Assembly: GCF_026626335.1 (NCBI RefSeq)
Contig: NZ_JAPNTZ010000008.1
Span: forward strand, 310,001 to 374,000
DNA: 64,000 nt
Direction of reading: 5' to 3'
DNA from: Paractinoplanes pyxinae
Lineage (GTDB): Bacteria > Actinomycetota > Actinomycetes > Mycobacteriales > Micromonosporaceae
In this document: positions 27,390 to 36,107 of the stretch, in pieces
Layout of the letters: every line of letters begins with the position of its first letter
Position numbering within the stretch: position 1 is the first letter of the stretch
The notes under the pieces: generated by a model
Seen by the model: the letters and a program-made list of their open reading frames with translations, nothing else
Told to the model about the DNA's origin: nothing
Databases searched by the model: none
Program-made: the position numbers and the translations under genes

Positions 27390-27424
27390 CCGGGTGTGCG
27401 GGCCGCGTCGCCCCGCACACCCGG
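27390..27424. terminator. Strong hairpin between the Uma2 genes
   Basis: CCGGGTGTGCGGG (27390-27402) pairs perfectly with 27412-27424 across a 9-base loop. It could end transcription of the first Uma2 gene after reading through the 37-bp repeats. Beyond it, up to 27507, I see no feature. Confidence 0.55.
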
Positions 27425-27507
27425 CTCACCGTTCGCCGACTGTCGGCGGGGAGCCGATACCTTGCCCGCCAACACCTCCTCCGCCGCGGCGTTCACGGGA
27501 ATGAGCG

Positions 27508-27537
27508 TTGACATGAGTCACCTAGTCGCCCGACAAT
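27508..27537 (+). promoter_or_regulatory. Leaderless promoter of second Uma2 gene
   Basis: TTGACA (27508-27513), an 18-bp spacer and GACAAT (27532-27537) end 6 bp before the GTG at 27544. This repeats the layout of the first Uma2 promoter. Confidence 0.6.
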
Positions 27538-27543
27538 GGACGG

Positions 27544-28101
27544 GTGACGGAGGGCAGGCTGCAGCGGCGCGGTGAGGTCCGGGAGAGTTCGGTCGCCGAC
27601 GAGGTGGGCTACCGGCTCGAGATGGTCGAGGGGCGGGTGCTGCCGATTCTCACGCCGACCGTGCCGCATCAGAGCGTGGCCCACTTGGTGGTGCAGGCGC
27701 TTCGAACGTCCGCTCGGCGGGCCCGGCTCAGCGCGCACGGCGCGGTGCTGCTGCGGCTCGGCCCGGATCGGCTGCTCGTGCCCGACCTGGTGGTCGCCCG
27801 GGTCGACCGGCTGGCCGACTACGTCGAGGCCGCCGACACGGTGATGGTCGGCGAGGTCACCCGCCCCGGGGCTGACTACGCCGGCACCCCGACTCGCATC
27901 GAGCTCTGCGCCGCCGCGGGGATCCCTTGGTTCCTCCTCACTCAGCCCGAGTCGCCGGAGCACAAGGCGGTCAGCGTCCGGCTGTTCAAGCTCCGGGAAG
28001 GCCGCTACCTCGAACACGCGTCGGCCGGGCCCGGCCAGCTCTTCGTCACCAAAGACCCGTTCCCGTTCCGCCTCCGCACCGCCGACCTCGTCGTCTTCTG
28101 A
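27544..28101 (+). CDS. Uma2-family (DUF820) protein, second copy
   Basis: The 185-residue protein has the same fold pattern as its neighbour: GYRLEMVEGRVLPI, HQSVAHLVVQALRTSA, RLGPDRLLVPDLVVAR, VMVGEVTRPGADYAGTPTRI and AAAGIPWFLLTQP. The Lys usually found in the helix after the SPS motif is replaced here (TPTRIELCAAAG), and the SPS itself is TRP. Sequence identity to the first copy is modest, so this is an old paralogue. The GTG start is supported by the leaderless promoter. Confidence 0.82.
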   Translation: MTEGRLQRRGEVRESSVADEVGYRLEMVEGRVLPILTPTVPHQSVAHLVVQALRTSARRARLSAHGAVLLRLGPDRLLVPDLVVARVDRLADYVEAADTVMVGEVTRPGADYAGTPTRIELCAAAGIPWFLLTQPESPEHKAVSVRLFKLREGRYLEHASAGPGQLFVTKDPFPFRLRTADLVVF

Positions 28102-28106
28102 TCCTT

Positions 28107-28317
28107 TCGACCGCATCGCGCCGCGCTGGGCGCCAGCCGACTCGACCACCTCACGCCGCGCTCGGCACCAGCCGACTCGACCGCGTCCCGCCACCCTCGG
28201 GCGCCGGCCGACTCGACCGCAACGCGCCGCGCTCGGCACCAGCCGACTCGACCGCAACGCGCCGTCTCAGGCACCGGCCGACTCGACCGCAACGCGCCGC
28301 GTTGGGCGCCGGCCCAT
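28107..28317. repeat. Tandem repeat, 6 x ~35 bp
   Basis: Six units begin with TCGACC at 28107, 28142, 28177, 28213, 28248 and 28283, giving periods of 35 or 36 bp. The core is GCCGACTCGACCGCAACGCG. The period breaks reading frames, so it is non-coding. It fills most of the 304-bp gap between the second Uma2 gene and the membrane-protein gene converging from the right. The rest (28318-28405) shows nothing clear. Confidence 0.88.
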
Positions 28318-28405
28318 CGCGGGTCGTGCCCCGCCCGATCGGCCCCCGCAGGCGTCGGCGTTGGCTGAACCACACGTGAATCGCGGTGGTGTCCAGCCGC
28401 CTCGG

Positions 28406-28963
28406 TTACCCGCGCTGAGCCAGCCTGGACGCCACCACGGATACGGCAGCGGGAACGGCTGCGTTGAGAAGCAGGACCGCCAACTCCTCGCCGAGCGGAT
28501 AGTCCTGCGACAGCACCGCTGCCAAGAGGTTGACGGTCATCAGGACCAGCCAGATCGGGAGGAAGACGACTGCGGCCGTGCGCAGCGCGGTTTCTCTGGT
28601 GGCGTGCGGGATCAGCAGGCCGGCCAGTAGCGCGATCGATGCCCACAGGGCCAAGCCGGCCGCCCAGAACCAGAGGAAGCGACCGCCAGCTAGCGGTGGG
28701 CCGTTCGGCCAGACCCACCATGCGATGCCGGCGACGGCGGTCGGCACGCCGAAGACCGGCACCAGGACCAACGCCTCCTCGGATGGCTTGTAGCCGGCGG
28801 CGAAGACGCCCATGCCCGCGTTGAGCACCGCCAGGGTCAGCCACACCGTGGCGAAGACAGCGAACGCGGTCGCGCCGGACGCCTCACGGGCGAGCAGTTC
28901 CGTCAGCAGCAGGACCGAGCCGGCCAGCAGCAGACCGGCCAAGAGGAACCTGGGTAACCGCAT
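28406..28963 (-). CDS. Five-span membrane protein of unknown function
   Basis: The 185-residue protein starts MRLPRFLLAGLLLAGSVLLL with about five hydrophobic spans (residues ~5-25, 35-55, 65-85, 98-118, 128-150), then a final C-terminal one. The middle carries GYKPSEEALVLVPVFGVPTA. The ATG at 28963 follows GAGGTGG. It resembles generic actinobacterial membrane proteins and I do not recognise the family. Two DnaA-box sequences lie ~70-110 bp upstream of its start. Confidence 0.6.
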   Translation of the reverse strand: MRLPRFLLAGLLLAGSVLLLTELLAREASGATAFAVFATVWLTLAVLNAGMGVFAAGYKPSEEALVLVPVFGVPTAVAGIAWWVWPNGPPLAGGRFLWFWAAGLALWASIALLAGLLIPHATRETALRTAAVVFLPIWLVLMTVNLLAAVLSQDYPLGEELAVLLLNAAVPAAVSVVASRLAQRG

Positions 28964-29033
28964 CGCCACCACCTCGCAGCGCAACCGATGAGGGGCCGAA
29001 GTCTGCCACTCGGGAAAGCCGCGTGGAGGCGCC

Positions 29034-29075
29034 TGTGGATAACTCCGGGGCCGGCCGGCGGTGCCCTGTGGACAA
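29034..29075. promoter_or_regulatory. Pair of DnaA-box sequences
   Basis: TGTGGATAA (29034-29042) and TGTGGACAA (29067-29075) are perfect reverse complements of the classical boxes TTATCCACA and TTGTCCACA. They are in the same orientation with starts 33 bp apart, about three helical turns. They lie between a membrane-protein gene and a kinase gene, not beside dnaA or dnaN. Confidence 0.6.
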
Positions 29076-29145
29076 CCGAATTCGGGGACGCAGAAGGCGG
29101 TAACGTCTCGATCGGTCGGCCGGGTAGTGCGCGATAGGGGGTGGA

Positions 29146-31428
29146 CTAATCGGCGGGGCGGAAGCTGTCGAAGACGAGCTGCAGGTCGTCTCGGTAGCGG
29201 GCCCAGCTCGAGTCCGGCGTCTGCCAATAGAAACCGTAGGCCTGAGTGTCGGAGGTGATGACGCCACGGTTGTTGACGTGCTGACGGGTGCCGTTGCGGG
29301 TGAAGGTGAACTCCCAGTCGGCGGCCTTGCGGAAGTAGTCGACCTCGCGGATGTGGATCTCGCGGTAGGCCGGGAAGTCGCCGCGGGAGACGCGGTAGTC
29401 GGCCTTGCCTCGCCAGTCGGCCACGGGGTTGGCCACGGGCTTCTTGGTCTGGTCGATGCCGAGGACGCGGCCGGTGGAGCTGTCGCGGAAGTAGACGATG
29501 GACCCCTCCTTGGACCGGGCCCAGCCCTCGGGCACGTAGACGGCGAAGCCGGTGCGGTCGCGGTAGTCGCGCCAGCCGTCGGGCAGCTGCGGGAGGCCGG
29601 ATCCTGAGCCGGCGCCGCTGTCGTCACCATCTCCACCGTCGCCGTCGTTGTTGCCGGTCGGGGACGGCGTCGCCTTCGAGGTGGCGGCTGCGGATGGGTC
29701 GGCGGCGGTAGCGGAGGTGCCAGGCGTCGACGACGGCGTGGCCGGAGCGGGGGCGGACACGGCCGGGCCGCCGGCGTCCGTCTTCGGGTCGTCGCCGGAG
29801 TTGGATCTCGAGACGGTCCAGAAGACGACGCCCGCGATGACGGCGAGCACGGCCGCGGCGGCCACCAACCACCGGCGCATGGGCGAGACCGTCGGACGAG
29901 CCTCGGCATCAGGCGGAACCGGGGTCGCCTGCCCGCGGTGCTTGACGTCGGCCGGGATGCTTTCGACCGACGACGGTGGACGCTGCCTGGGCACAGCCGA
30001 CGCGGAGGCGGCCGCCGTACTCGCCTCGGGCTGGCTGGTGATGTCAGCGCGCGCGGGTGGGGTGGCGGCAGTCGATCCGCGCGCCGTGGACGAGCCAACG
30101 GCCTCCGCGGTCAAGGAGGGGTTGGCCGCGTCGGCGGCGGCCGGCTCGCGGCCTTCGGACGGGCCGACAGCCTCCGCGGTCACGGGCTGGCCAGCCGCAT
30201 CGGCGGCTGTCGGGGGCGGGGCGGCGGCTGCAGGCGGGCTCGAGACGTCGGCGGGTGGCGCTGAGCGTTGAGTGGGCACGGACGGGACTGACGGCCCCTC
30301 GGCGGGCGAGACCGAATCGTCCGCTTCAAGAGCCGAGCCGCCGGGTGCGCGGCCCGGCACAGCGCCGTCAGCCGCGGGCGAACTGACGGGAGCACTGCCC
30401 GGCGAAGCGTCGTCAGCTGCGGAAGGCGAGCCGGCAGGAGCGCTGCCCGGTGCAGCGTCGGCGGGAGCGATCGGCGGCGCGGCGTTGTCGGCTGGGGCAG
30501 GTGAGTCCGCGGGAGCGGCGGGCGGGGCCGCGGGCGAAGGGGCCGGCGTCGGTGGGGGTAGGGCGGGAAGGTCTTCCGTGGTGGGAGATTCGGTGCGTAC
30601 GGGGACCAGGGCGTGGCCGTAGGCGCCGGACGTGGCCTCTCGTAGGAGGTGTTCGGCTTCGGAGGCGGAGATGCGCTGGGCGGGATCCTTGCGGAGCAGG
30701 CCGCGCAGAACCGGTTCCAGCAGTCCGGCCTGGTGGGGTGGGTCGGGCTCGTCGGCGGCCAGCGCGGTCAAAGTGGCCAGGGCGGAACGGCGGCGGAAGG
30801 GGGAATGGCCCTCGACCGCGGCGTAGAGGGTTGCTCCCAGGGACCACAGGTCTGAGGCCATGCCGGCCGTTCCGTACTTGGCCCGTTCGGGGCTCATGTA
30901 CTCGGGCGAGCCGATCAGCATGTCGGAGCTGCTGATCTGGGCGTCGCCCTCGATGGTGGCTATGCCGAAATCTGTCAGCAGGACGCGGCCGTCGTCTGTC
31001 AGCAGGACGTTGGCCGGTTTGACGTCTCTGTGGTCGACACCGGCGCTGTGGGCGGCTCGCAGGGCGGCCAGCAGGTCCAAGCCGATGCGGGCGACGCGGC
31101 GCGGGTCGAGCGGGCCGGATGTCTTCAGCACCTCGTGCAGGGACTGGGACGGGACGTAGGCCATGACTATCCAGACCCGGCCGTCCACATCGAAGACGTC
31201 GAACACCTGCACCACGTTGGGGTGGCTGAGCCGGGCCGCCGCGCGGGCCTCGCGCAGCGTACGGCGCTGGACCGCCTCTTTGTCCTTGGCCTGCAGGTCG
31301 TCGGGGATCAGCACCTCTTTGATCGCGACGTCGCGCTGCAGCACCTCGTCGCGGGCCTGCCACACCTTGCCCATGCCGCCCACGCCGAGGGTCTCACCCA
31401 AGCGGTAACGGCCGGCGATCAAAGGCAT
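29146..31428 (-). CDS. PknB-type transmembrane serine/threonine protein kinase
   Basis: The 760-residue protein has an N-terminal Hanks kinase domain (~1-265). Its P-loop is LGVGGMGKVW, catalytic Lys37 is in VAIKEV, and it has HRDVKPANVLL and DFGIATIEG. A ~240-residue Pro/Ala/Ser-rich linker follows. One transmembrane helix (WLVAAAAVLAVIAGVVFWTV) precedes an extracellular domain. That domain begins after a Thr/Ser/Ala-rich stretch with LPQLPDGWRDYRDRTGFAVYVPEGW, a pattern seen in other actinobacterial kinases. PASTA repeats are absent. It is divergent from the LacI gene. Confidence 0.92.
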   Translation of the reverse strand: MPLIAGRYRLGETLGVGGMGKVWQARDEVLQRDVAIKEVLIPDDLQAKDKEAVQRRTLREARAAARLSHPNVVQVFDVFDVDGRVWIVMAYVPSQSLHEVLKTSGPLDPRRVARIGLDLLAALRAAHSAGVDHRDVKPANVLLTDDGRVLLTDFGIATIEGDAQISSSDMLIGSPEYMSPERAKYGTAGMASDLWSLGATLYAAVEGHSPFRRRSALATLTALAADEPDPPHQAGLLEPVLRGLLRKDPAQRISASEAEHLLREATSGAYGHALVPVRTESPTTEDLPALPPPTPAPSPAAPPAAPADSPAPADNAAPPIAPADAAPGSAPAGSPSAADDASPGSAPVSSPAADGAVPGRAPGGSALEADDSVSPAEGPSVPSVPTQRSAPPADVSSPPAAAAPPPTAADAAGQPVTAEAVGPSEGREPAAADAANPSLTAEAVGSSTARGSTAATPPARADITSQPEASTAAASASAVPRQRPPSSVESIPADVKHRGQATPVPPDAEARPTVSPMRRWLVAAAAVLAVIAGVVFWTVSRSNSGDDPKTDAGGPAVSAPAPATPSSTPGTSATAADPSAAATSKATPSPTGNNDGDGGDGDDSGAGSGSGLPQLPDGWRDYRDRTGFAVYVPEGWARSKEGSIVYFRDSSTGRVLGIDQTKKPVANPVADWRGKADYRVSRGDFPAYREIHIREVDYFRKAADWEFTFTRNGTRQHVNNRGVITSDTQAYGFYWQTPDSSWARYRDDLQLVFDSFRPAD

Positions 31429-31519
31429 GTGAGGGGCCTTACCCGGGTGCGGCCGAGATCAGACGTGTGCACGTGCCCTTATCGGCCGCGAGATGTGCAA
31501 TACTTCCGGAACTCCGAAA

Positions 31520-31530
31520 CGAAAGTTTCG
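31520..31530. promoter_or_regulatory. LacI operator, perfect palindrome
   Basis: CGAAAGTTTCG is a perfect 11-bp palindrome, 32 bp before the LacI start codon and within the 134-bp kinase/LacI intergenic region. The same GAAAGTTTC core lies upstream of the GH3 gene at 36108. Confidence 0.65.
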
Positions 31531-31562
31531 CCGGAGCTCGTGGGGCACATGAGGAGAGACCA

Positions 31563-32585
31563 ATGGCCGTGACCGGACGACGCGTCACCATCGCGACCAT
31601 TGCCGAGGCGGCCGGGGTGAGTGTGCCCACGGTGTCGCGAGTGCTCAACGGGCGTACGGACGTCTCCCCCGAGACGCGTGACCGGATCGAGCACCTTCTG
31701 CGAGAGCACGACTACCGCCCTCGTAACTCTCGGCAGCCGCTGCGAGCCGGCCTCATCGACCTGGTTTTTCACGATCTTGACAGTCCGTGGGCGGTCGAGC
31801 TGATCCGCGGCGTCGAAGAGGTCACCCACGCCGCCGGCGTCGGCACCGTGGTGTCGGCCGTGCACCGGCGCACCGCGTCGACCCGGCAGTGGCTGCAGAA
31901 TCTGCGCTCCCGCCAGTCCGACGGTGTCGTGCTGGTGATATCGGACGGGGCCGGCCCGGTCTACACCGAGCTGCACCGGCTCAACGTGCCGATGGTGATC
32001 ATCGACCCGGCCGGCGGGGCCGCGGCGGACGTGCCGACGATAGGCGCCACCAACTGGTCGGGTGGCCGCAGCGCCACCGAGCATCTGATCTCGCTCGGTC
32101 ACCGCCGCATCGGCCTGGTCGAGGGTCCGCGCAACCTGCTGTGCAGCCGGGCCCGCCTGGACGGCTACCGCGCCGCGCTCGAGTCGGCCGGCCTGCGGGT
32201 CGACCGGAAGCTGATCGAGCCGGGCGACTTCAGCCACGAGGGCGGCTTCGCGGCGGCTCAGCGGCTGCTCGACCGGGACGACCCGCCGACGGCGATCTTC
32301 GCCTCCAGCGACCAGATGGCGCTGGGTGTGTACGAGGCGGCCCGCCTCAAGGGTTTCCGGGTGCCCGACGATCTTAGCGTGGTCGGCTTCGACGACCTGC
32401 CCGAGGCGCGCTGGTCCTCGCCGCCGTTGACGACCGTCCGCCAGCCCCTGGCCGACATGGGCGGATTGGCCGCGCGGACGGTCCTTCGGCTGTCCCGGGG
32501 CGAGCCGATCGAGACGCCCCGAGTCGAACTTGCCACTGAATTGGTCGTACGGGAATCGACCAAGCCCCTGGCGGCGTCCGAGTAG
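31563..32585 (+). CDS. LacI-family sugar-responsive repressor
   Basis: The 340-residue repressor has the LacI HTH (TIATIAEAAGVSVPTVSRVL NGRTDVSPETRDRI) at the N-terminus and a periplasmic-binding-like effector domain, with WSGGRSATEHLISLGHRRIG and DLSVVGFDDLPEARWSSPPL. AGGAG precedes the ATG. Its own upstream region holds a perfect palindrome, so it probably represses itself, and the matching core before the GH3 gene suggests control of the whole 32.7-38.5 kb sugar module. Confidence 0.92.
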   Translation: MAVTGRRVTIATIAEAAGVSVPTVSRVLNGRTDVSPETRDRIEHLLREHDYRPRNSRQPLRAGLIDLVFHDLDSPWAVELIRGVEEVTHAAGVGTVVSAVHRRTASTRQWLQNLRSRQSDGVVLVISDGAGPVYTELHRLNVPMVIIDPAGGAAADVPTIGATNWSGGRSATEHLISLGHRRIGLVEGPRNLLCSRARLDGYRAALESAGLRVDRKLIEPGDFSHEGGFAAAQRLLDRDDPPTAIFASSDQMALGVYEAARLKGFRVPDDLSVVGFDDLPEARWSSPPLTTVRQPLADMGGLAARTVLRLSRGEPIETPRVELATELVVRESTKPLAASE

Positions 32586-32618
32586 GACGGCGCGCGGAAA
32601 GGCGCCTGAGCAAGCGAA

Positions 32619-32651
32619 CGCCCCGGGACGCGGTAAGCGCGTCCCGGGGCG
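32619..32651. terminator. Bidirectional terminator hairpin
   Basis: CGCCCCGGGACGCG (32619-32632) pairs perfectly over 14 bp with 32638-32651 around a GTAAG loop. It separates the convergent LacI gene and ABC operon and can serve both. Confidence 0.85.
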
Positions 32652-32664
32652 AAAGCGACTGTGT

Positions 32665-33546
32665 CTACTTGCCGAAGCCGGCGGTCAGACCGCTGAGCAG
32701 CTGCCGGCGGCCGATCGCGTACAGCAGCACGATCGGCAGCGTCGTCAGCGTGACCGACGCCGCGATGGCCGGGATGTTGACGCCGAACTGCCCCTGGAAG
32801 GCGGTCAGCGCGAGCGGGATCGTCCGCTGCTCCGGGCTCTGGGTGAGCACCAGCGGCAGGAGGAACCCGTTCCAGATGCCCAGCGCGTTGTAGATGAGCA
32901 CGGTGACCAGTGCCGGGCGGGTCAGCGGGAACGCCAGCCGCCACATGGTTCCCCACTCGCTGGCGCCGTCCATCCGCATCGACTCGAAGAGCTCCTTCGG
33001 GACGTCACGGATGAAGTTCGACAGCACCAGCACCGACAGCGGGATGGCGAACGCGATCGACGGCAGGATGATCGCGGCCAGCGTGTCGTACATCTTGAGC
33101 CGGATGATGATCAGGTAGACCGGGATGATCACCGCCTGCAGCGGGATCGCCAGGCCCATGAGGAAGATCCAGTTCATGCCCCTGAGCAGCCGGCTGGCGG
33201 AACCCCGGACGATCGCGTAAGCGGCCATGAAACTGATCAGCACGGCCGGGAGCACCGCCCCGAGCGTGACCACGACGCTGTTGAAGAAGTACCGGACGAA
33301 ATCGTTCTCGATGACCGTCTTGTAGTTCTCGAACGTCAGGTCGGACGACGGCACCAGGGGGTTGGTGAAGAAGTAGTTGTCCTGCGTCTTGAAGCTCGTG
33401 ATGACGATCCAGTAGATCGGCAGCATCACGATGAACAGCCAGACCCAGCTCAGGCCGCCGCCGAGCCAGTTGTACGACATGGCCCGGTGGCGCCGGCGCG
33501 AGTCGGGAGTGCCCGAGACGGTCGGCGACGGGGAATGCCTGGTCAT
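32665..33546 (-). CDS. Carbohydrate ABC transporter permease, MalG type
   Basis: The 293-residue permease starts MTRHSPSPTVSGTPDSRRRH with six spans and the EAA loop ELFESMRMDGASEWGTMWRL followed by AFPLTRPALV. It ends LLSGLTAGFGK, typical of CUT1-family MalG proteins. The start ends at 33546; its 3' partner ends at 33558. With the permease and binding protein upstream it imports an oligosaccharide. No ATPase gene is present; a shared MsiK-like ATPase elsewhere is usual in actinobacteria. Confidence 0.9.
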   Translation of the reverse strand: MTRHSPSPTVSGTPDSRRRHRAMSYNWLGGGLSWVWLFIVMLPIYWIVITSFKTQDNYFFTNPLVPSSDLTFENYKTVIENDFVRYFFNSVVVTLGAVLPAVLISFMAAYAIVRGSASRLLRGMNWIFLMGLAIPLQAVIIPVYLIIIRLKMYDTLAAIILPSIAFAIPLSVLVLSNFIRDVPKELFESMRMDGASEWGTMWRLAFPLTRPALVTVLIYNALGIWNGFLLPLVLTQSPEQRTIPLALTAFQGQFGVNIPAIAASVTLTTLPIVLLYAIGRRQLLSGLTAGFGK

Positions 33547-33557
33547 GGTCGCCAACT

Positions 33558-34481
33558 CTAGGCTCCTTCCAGCTGGCTGTCGTCGGAGCGCCCGCCCAGC
33601 CGCCGCAGCAGCAGGGAGAGGCCGAGTCCGACGAGGACCAGGATGACGGCGATGGCGCTGGCCGGGCCCATCAGGTTGGCCTGGAAGCCCTGCTGGTACA
33701 TGAGCAGGGCCAGGGCGCGGGTGGCGTCGCCGGGGCCGCCGGCGGTGAGCACGTAGATCAGGTCGAAGAAGGTCAGCGACCCGACCACCATCAGCGTGGA
33801 CGACGTGATGATCGTGTACTTCAGCTGGGGCAGCGTGATGCTCCAGAACTGTTTCCACCGACCGGCCCCGTCGATCTGCGCGGCCTCGTACATGGAAGTC
33901 GGAATCTGTCGTACGGCGCCCTGGTAGATCAGCGAGTGGAACGGGATGAACTGCCAGGACACGATGAAGATGAGCGTCGCCATGGCGAGCGTCGAGTTAC
34001 CCAGCCAGTCCTGGTTGAGTGCCTCGATGCCGAGGCCGCTGCCCAGTCCGAAGCTGGGGTCGAGCAGCGACTTGTACGTGATGGCGATGGCGGCCGAGCT
34101 CAGCAGCAGGGGGATGAAGAACAGGACGGCCAGGAACTCGCGGTAGCGCTTGCGGGCGGCGATGAAGACCCCGATGAGGATCGACATCGGCGTCTGCACG
34201 GCCCACGAGAGCGCCATGATCACGAAGGTGACCCAGATGGCGTGCGGCAGCTTGGGGTCCTGAAGTGTGGCCTTCCAGCTGTCCAGACCGGACGGCACGA
34301 TCTCGCCGATGCCGTTCCAGGTGGTGAAGCTGAGCCAGAGAACACCGAGCAGCGGCACGATGCCGAACGCGATGAACCAGAGGAATGCCGGGAGCGCCAT
34401 CCAGACGACGGAACCGCTCCGCCCGCCGCTGGACCTGGTGGGCTCCTTCGTCCGTACGACGGGCGGAGCGATCGTGGTCAC
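33558..34481 (-). CDS. Carbohydrate ABC transporter permease, MalF type
   Basis: The ~307-residue CUT1 permease has six spans: a first at ALPAFLWFIAFGIVPLLGVL, a periplasmic loop with WNGIGEIVPSGLDSWKATLQ, and the EAA loop SMYEAAQIDGAGRWKQFWSI before TLPQL. The GTG ending at 34481 overlaps the stop of the binding-protein gene, so translation is coupled. The frame is open further upstream but has no permease-like sequence. Confidence 0.9.
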   Translation of the reverse strand: MTTIAPPVVRTKEPTRSSGGRSGSVVWMALPAFLWFIAFGIVPLLGVLWLSFTTWNGIGEIVPSGLDSWKATLQDPKLPHAIWVTFVIMALSWAVQTPMSILIGVFIAARKRYREFLAVLFFIPLLLSSAAIAITYKSLLDPSFGLGSGLGIEALNQDWLGNSTLAMATLIFIVSWQFIPFHSLIYQGAVRQIPTSMYEAAQIDGAGRWKQFWSITLPQLKYTIITSSTLMVVGSLTFFDLIYVLTAGGPGDATRALALLMYQQGFQANLMGPASAIAVILVLVGLGLSLLLRRLGGRSDDSQLEGA

Positions 34482-35827
34482 TTGCCGATGACCCCGTTCA
34501 TGCTGTCGACCCACTGCTGGGGGCTGACCTGCAGCTGGAACAGCTTGGCGATGTTGTCCAGCAGCGTCTCGGCCGCGGTCGGGCTCAGCGCCTGGTCCCA
34601 CGACTGCGCGAACACCTTCGCGCCGTTGGCGATGCCGGCCATGTCCTTCAGGAACTGCGCGTCGCCACCGGTGAAGAGGCTTTCGCTGTTCTTCAGGACG
34701 GGCACGCCGCCGGACTTGACCCAGCCTTCCTTCTCCTGGTCGTCGACCAGCGTGGTGGAGAAGAACTTCTTGGCCGTCTCCTTCGCGGCGTCGGTCGCCT
34801 TGGAGGAGATCGAGAGGTACTGGCCGGGGTTGCCGACGGTGTTGCTGGGGTCGCCCTTGCCGCCCTCGACCGGCGGGAAGTTCATCCAGCCCAGGCCGCC
34901 GTCCTTGACGAAGTTGCCGCCGTTGGCGGTCTGGATGCCGTACGACCAGGAGCCGTGCAGCATCATCGCGGCCTTGCCGGTGTAGAGCAGGGCCTGGTCG
35001 GCGTTCGAGTCGGCCGTGGTCGACGAGAAGCCCTTCTGGAAGCCGTTGGCCTTCACCAGATCCTGGATCTTGGTGAGCATGTCCAGCACGGCCGGGTCGC
35101 TCCAGGCGTCCTTCTCACCGGCGAAGACGCGGTCGAAGACCTCGGAGCCGGCGGTGCGGTCGAGCAGGAACTCGAGCCACATCATGTTGGTCCAGCGGGA
35201 CTGGCCGGCCAGCGAGAACGGGGCGATCTTCTGGTCGTTGAACTTGGGCACCAGGGCCATGATCTCGCCCCACGACTTCGGGGGCTGCACGCCGACCTTG
35301 TCGAAGACCTTCTTGTTGTAGAACAGCACGATCGGCTGCACGGTCTCGATCGGCATCGCGTAGATCTTGCCGTTGACCGTGGCCGCGCCGAACGACGACG
35401 GGAGGATCTTGTCCTTCACCGCGGCGTTCTGGCCGAACCAGTCGGTCAGGTCCTCGACCAGGTTGGAGTTCACGTACTCCTTGAGGCCGCCGCCGCCCCA
35501 GCCCCAGATCATGGTCGGGCCCTGGTTGGCGCCGAGCGAGGTCTTGATCTTCTGCTTGTACGCGTCGTTCTGGAAGTACGTCTCCGTGATCTTCGCGTCC
35601 GGGTTGGCGTCGTTGAACCGCTTGATCGCGGCCTTGCGGACGGGCTCACCGGGCGGGCCGCTGAGCGACCAGTAGCTGGCGCCGCCACCGCTGCCGCCGC
35701 CGTTGCTGGTGCCGCCGCCGGTGGTGTCGCTCGGGCCGTCGCTGCCACAGGCTGCGAGCGCCGCGGCGCCGGCCGCACCCGCGGCGAGGCCCATGAAGTT
35801 CCGCCGGGACATCGGGTTATTGGTCAC
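34478..35827 (-). CDS. Carbohydrate ABC transporter substrate-binding lipoprotein
   Basis: The 449-residue protein has a Tat-like leader (MSRRNFMGLAAGAAGAAALA) ending in a lipobox AAC, so it is probably lipid-anchored outside the membrane. The mature part is an extracellular solute-binding fold type 1 with KRFNDANPDAKITETYF and WGWGGGGLKEYVN. It feeds the two permeases downstream. The ligand is unknown; the linked GH3 enzyme suggests a beta-linked gluco- or xylo-oligosaccharide. ATG at 35812 (MSRRN) is an alternative start. Confidence 0.88.
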   Translation of the reverse strand: MTNNPMSRRNFMGLAAGAAGAAALAACGSDGPSDTTGGGTSNGGGSGGGASYWSLSGPPGEPVRKAAIKRFNDANPDAKITETYFQNDAYKQKIKTSLGANQGPTMIWGWGGGGLKEYVNSNLVEDLTDWFGQNAAVKDKILPSSFGAATVNGKIYAMPIETVQPIVLFYNKKVFDKVGVQPPKSWGEIMALVPKFNDQKIAPFSLAGQSRWTNMMWLEFLLDRTAGSEVFDRVFAGEKDAWSDPAVLDMLTKIQDLVKANGFQKGFSSTTADSNADQALLYTGKAAMMLHGSWSYGIQTANGGNFVKDGGLGWMNFPPVEGGKGDPSNTVGNPGQYLSISSKATDAAKETAKKFFSTTLVDDQEKEGWVKSGGVPVLKNSESLFTGGDAQFLKDMAGIANGAKVFAQSWDQALSPTAAETLLDNIAKLFQLQVSPQQWVDSMNGVIGK

Positions 35828-35925
35828 GCTGATCTCCGAACTCGAATGCCGCCTCGGTGGCGGCGAGAGGATCGCCGTGGTGCTGAGCCGCCCCTGAGGG
35901 GCGCGTCGTCCGCGTCACAGAGGCT

Positions 35926-35934
35926 GCAACTTTC
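35926..35934. promoter_or_regulatory. Near-match LacI operator upstream of ABC operon
   Basis: GCAACTTTC differs at one base from the GAAASTTTC palindrome and lies ~100 bp upstream of the binding-protein start. Two half-sites GTTTCG follow at 35961-35966 and 35977-35982. This 319-bp gap (35828-36146) is the divergent promoter region for the ABC operon and the GH3 gene and contains no gene. Confidence 0.4.
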
Positions 35935-36107
35935 GCTCGACAACCGCAAATTAACACGAGGTTTCGTTAACGTAGGGTTTCGCTGTGATCATGTCAAGGG
36001 TCTTGCTGTGGTCGCGCTCCCACCGCAAGAGTGGACGCCATCGCGACCTGCGCGCAAGCCCCTGCTTAAGATCGTTCGACGCCGAGAAATCGACCTGTGC
36101 AAACACT

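Noticed and set aside
27204..28317. CRISPR arrays
   Set aside because: Repeats are directly tandem without unique spacers, and no cas genes are near.
28005..28844. Minus-strand open frame across the 35-bp repeats
   Set aside because: Antisense-type composition, built from the repeats and shadowing the membrane-protein gene.
29034..29075. Chromosomal origin
   Set aside because: Only two boxes are seen, with no dnaA, dnaN or AT-rich unwinding region.
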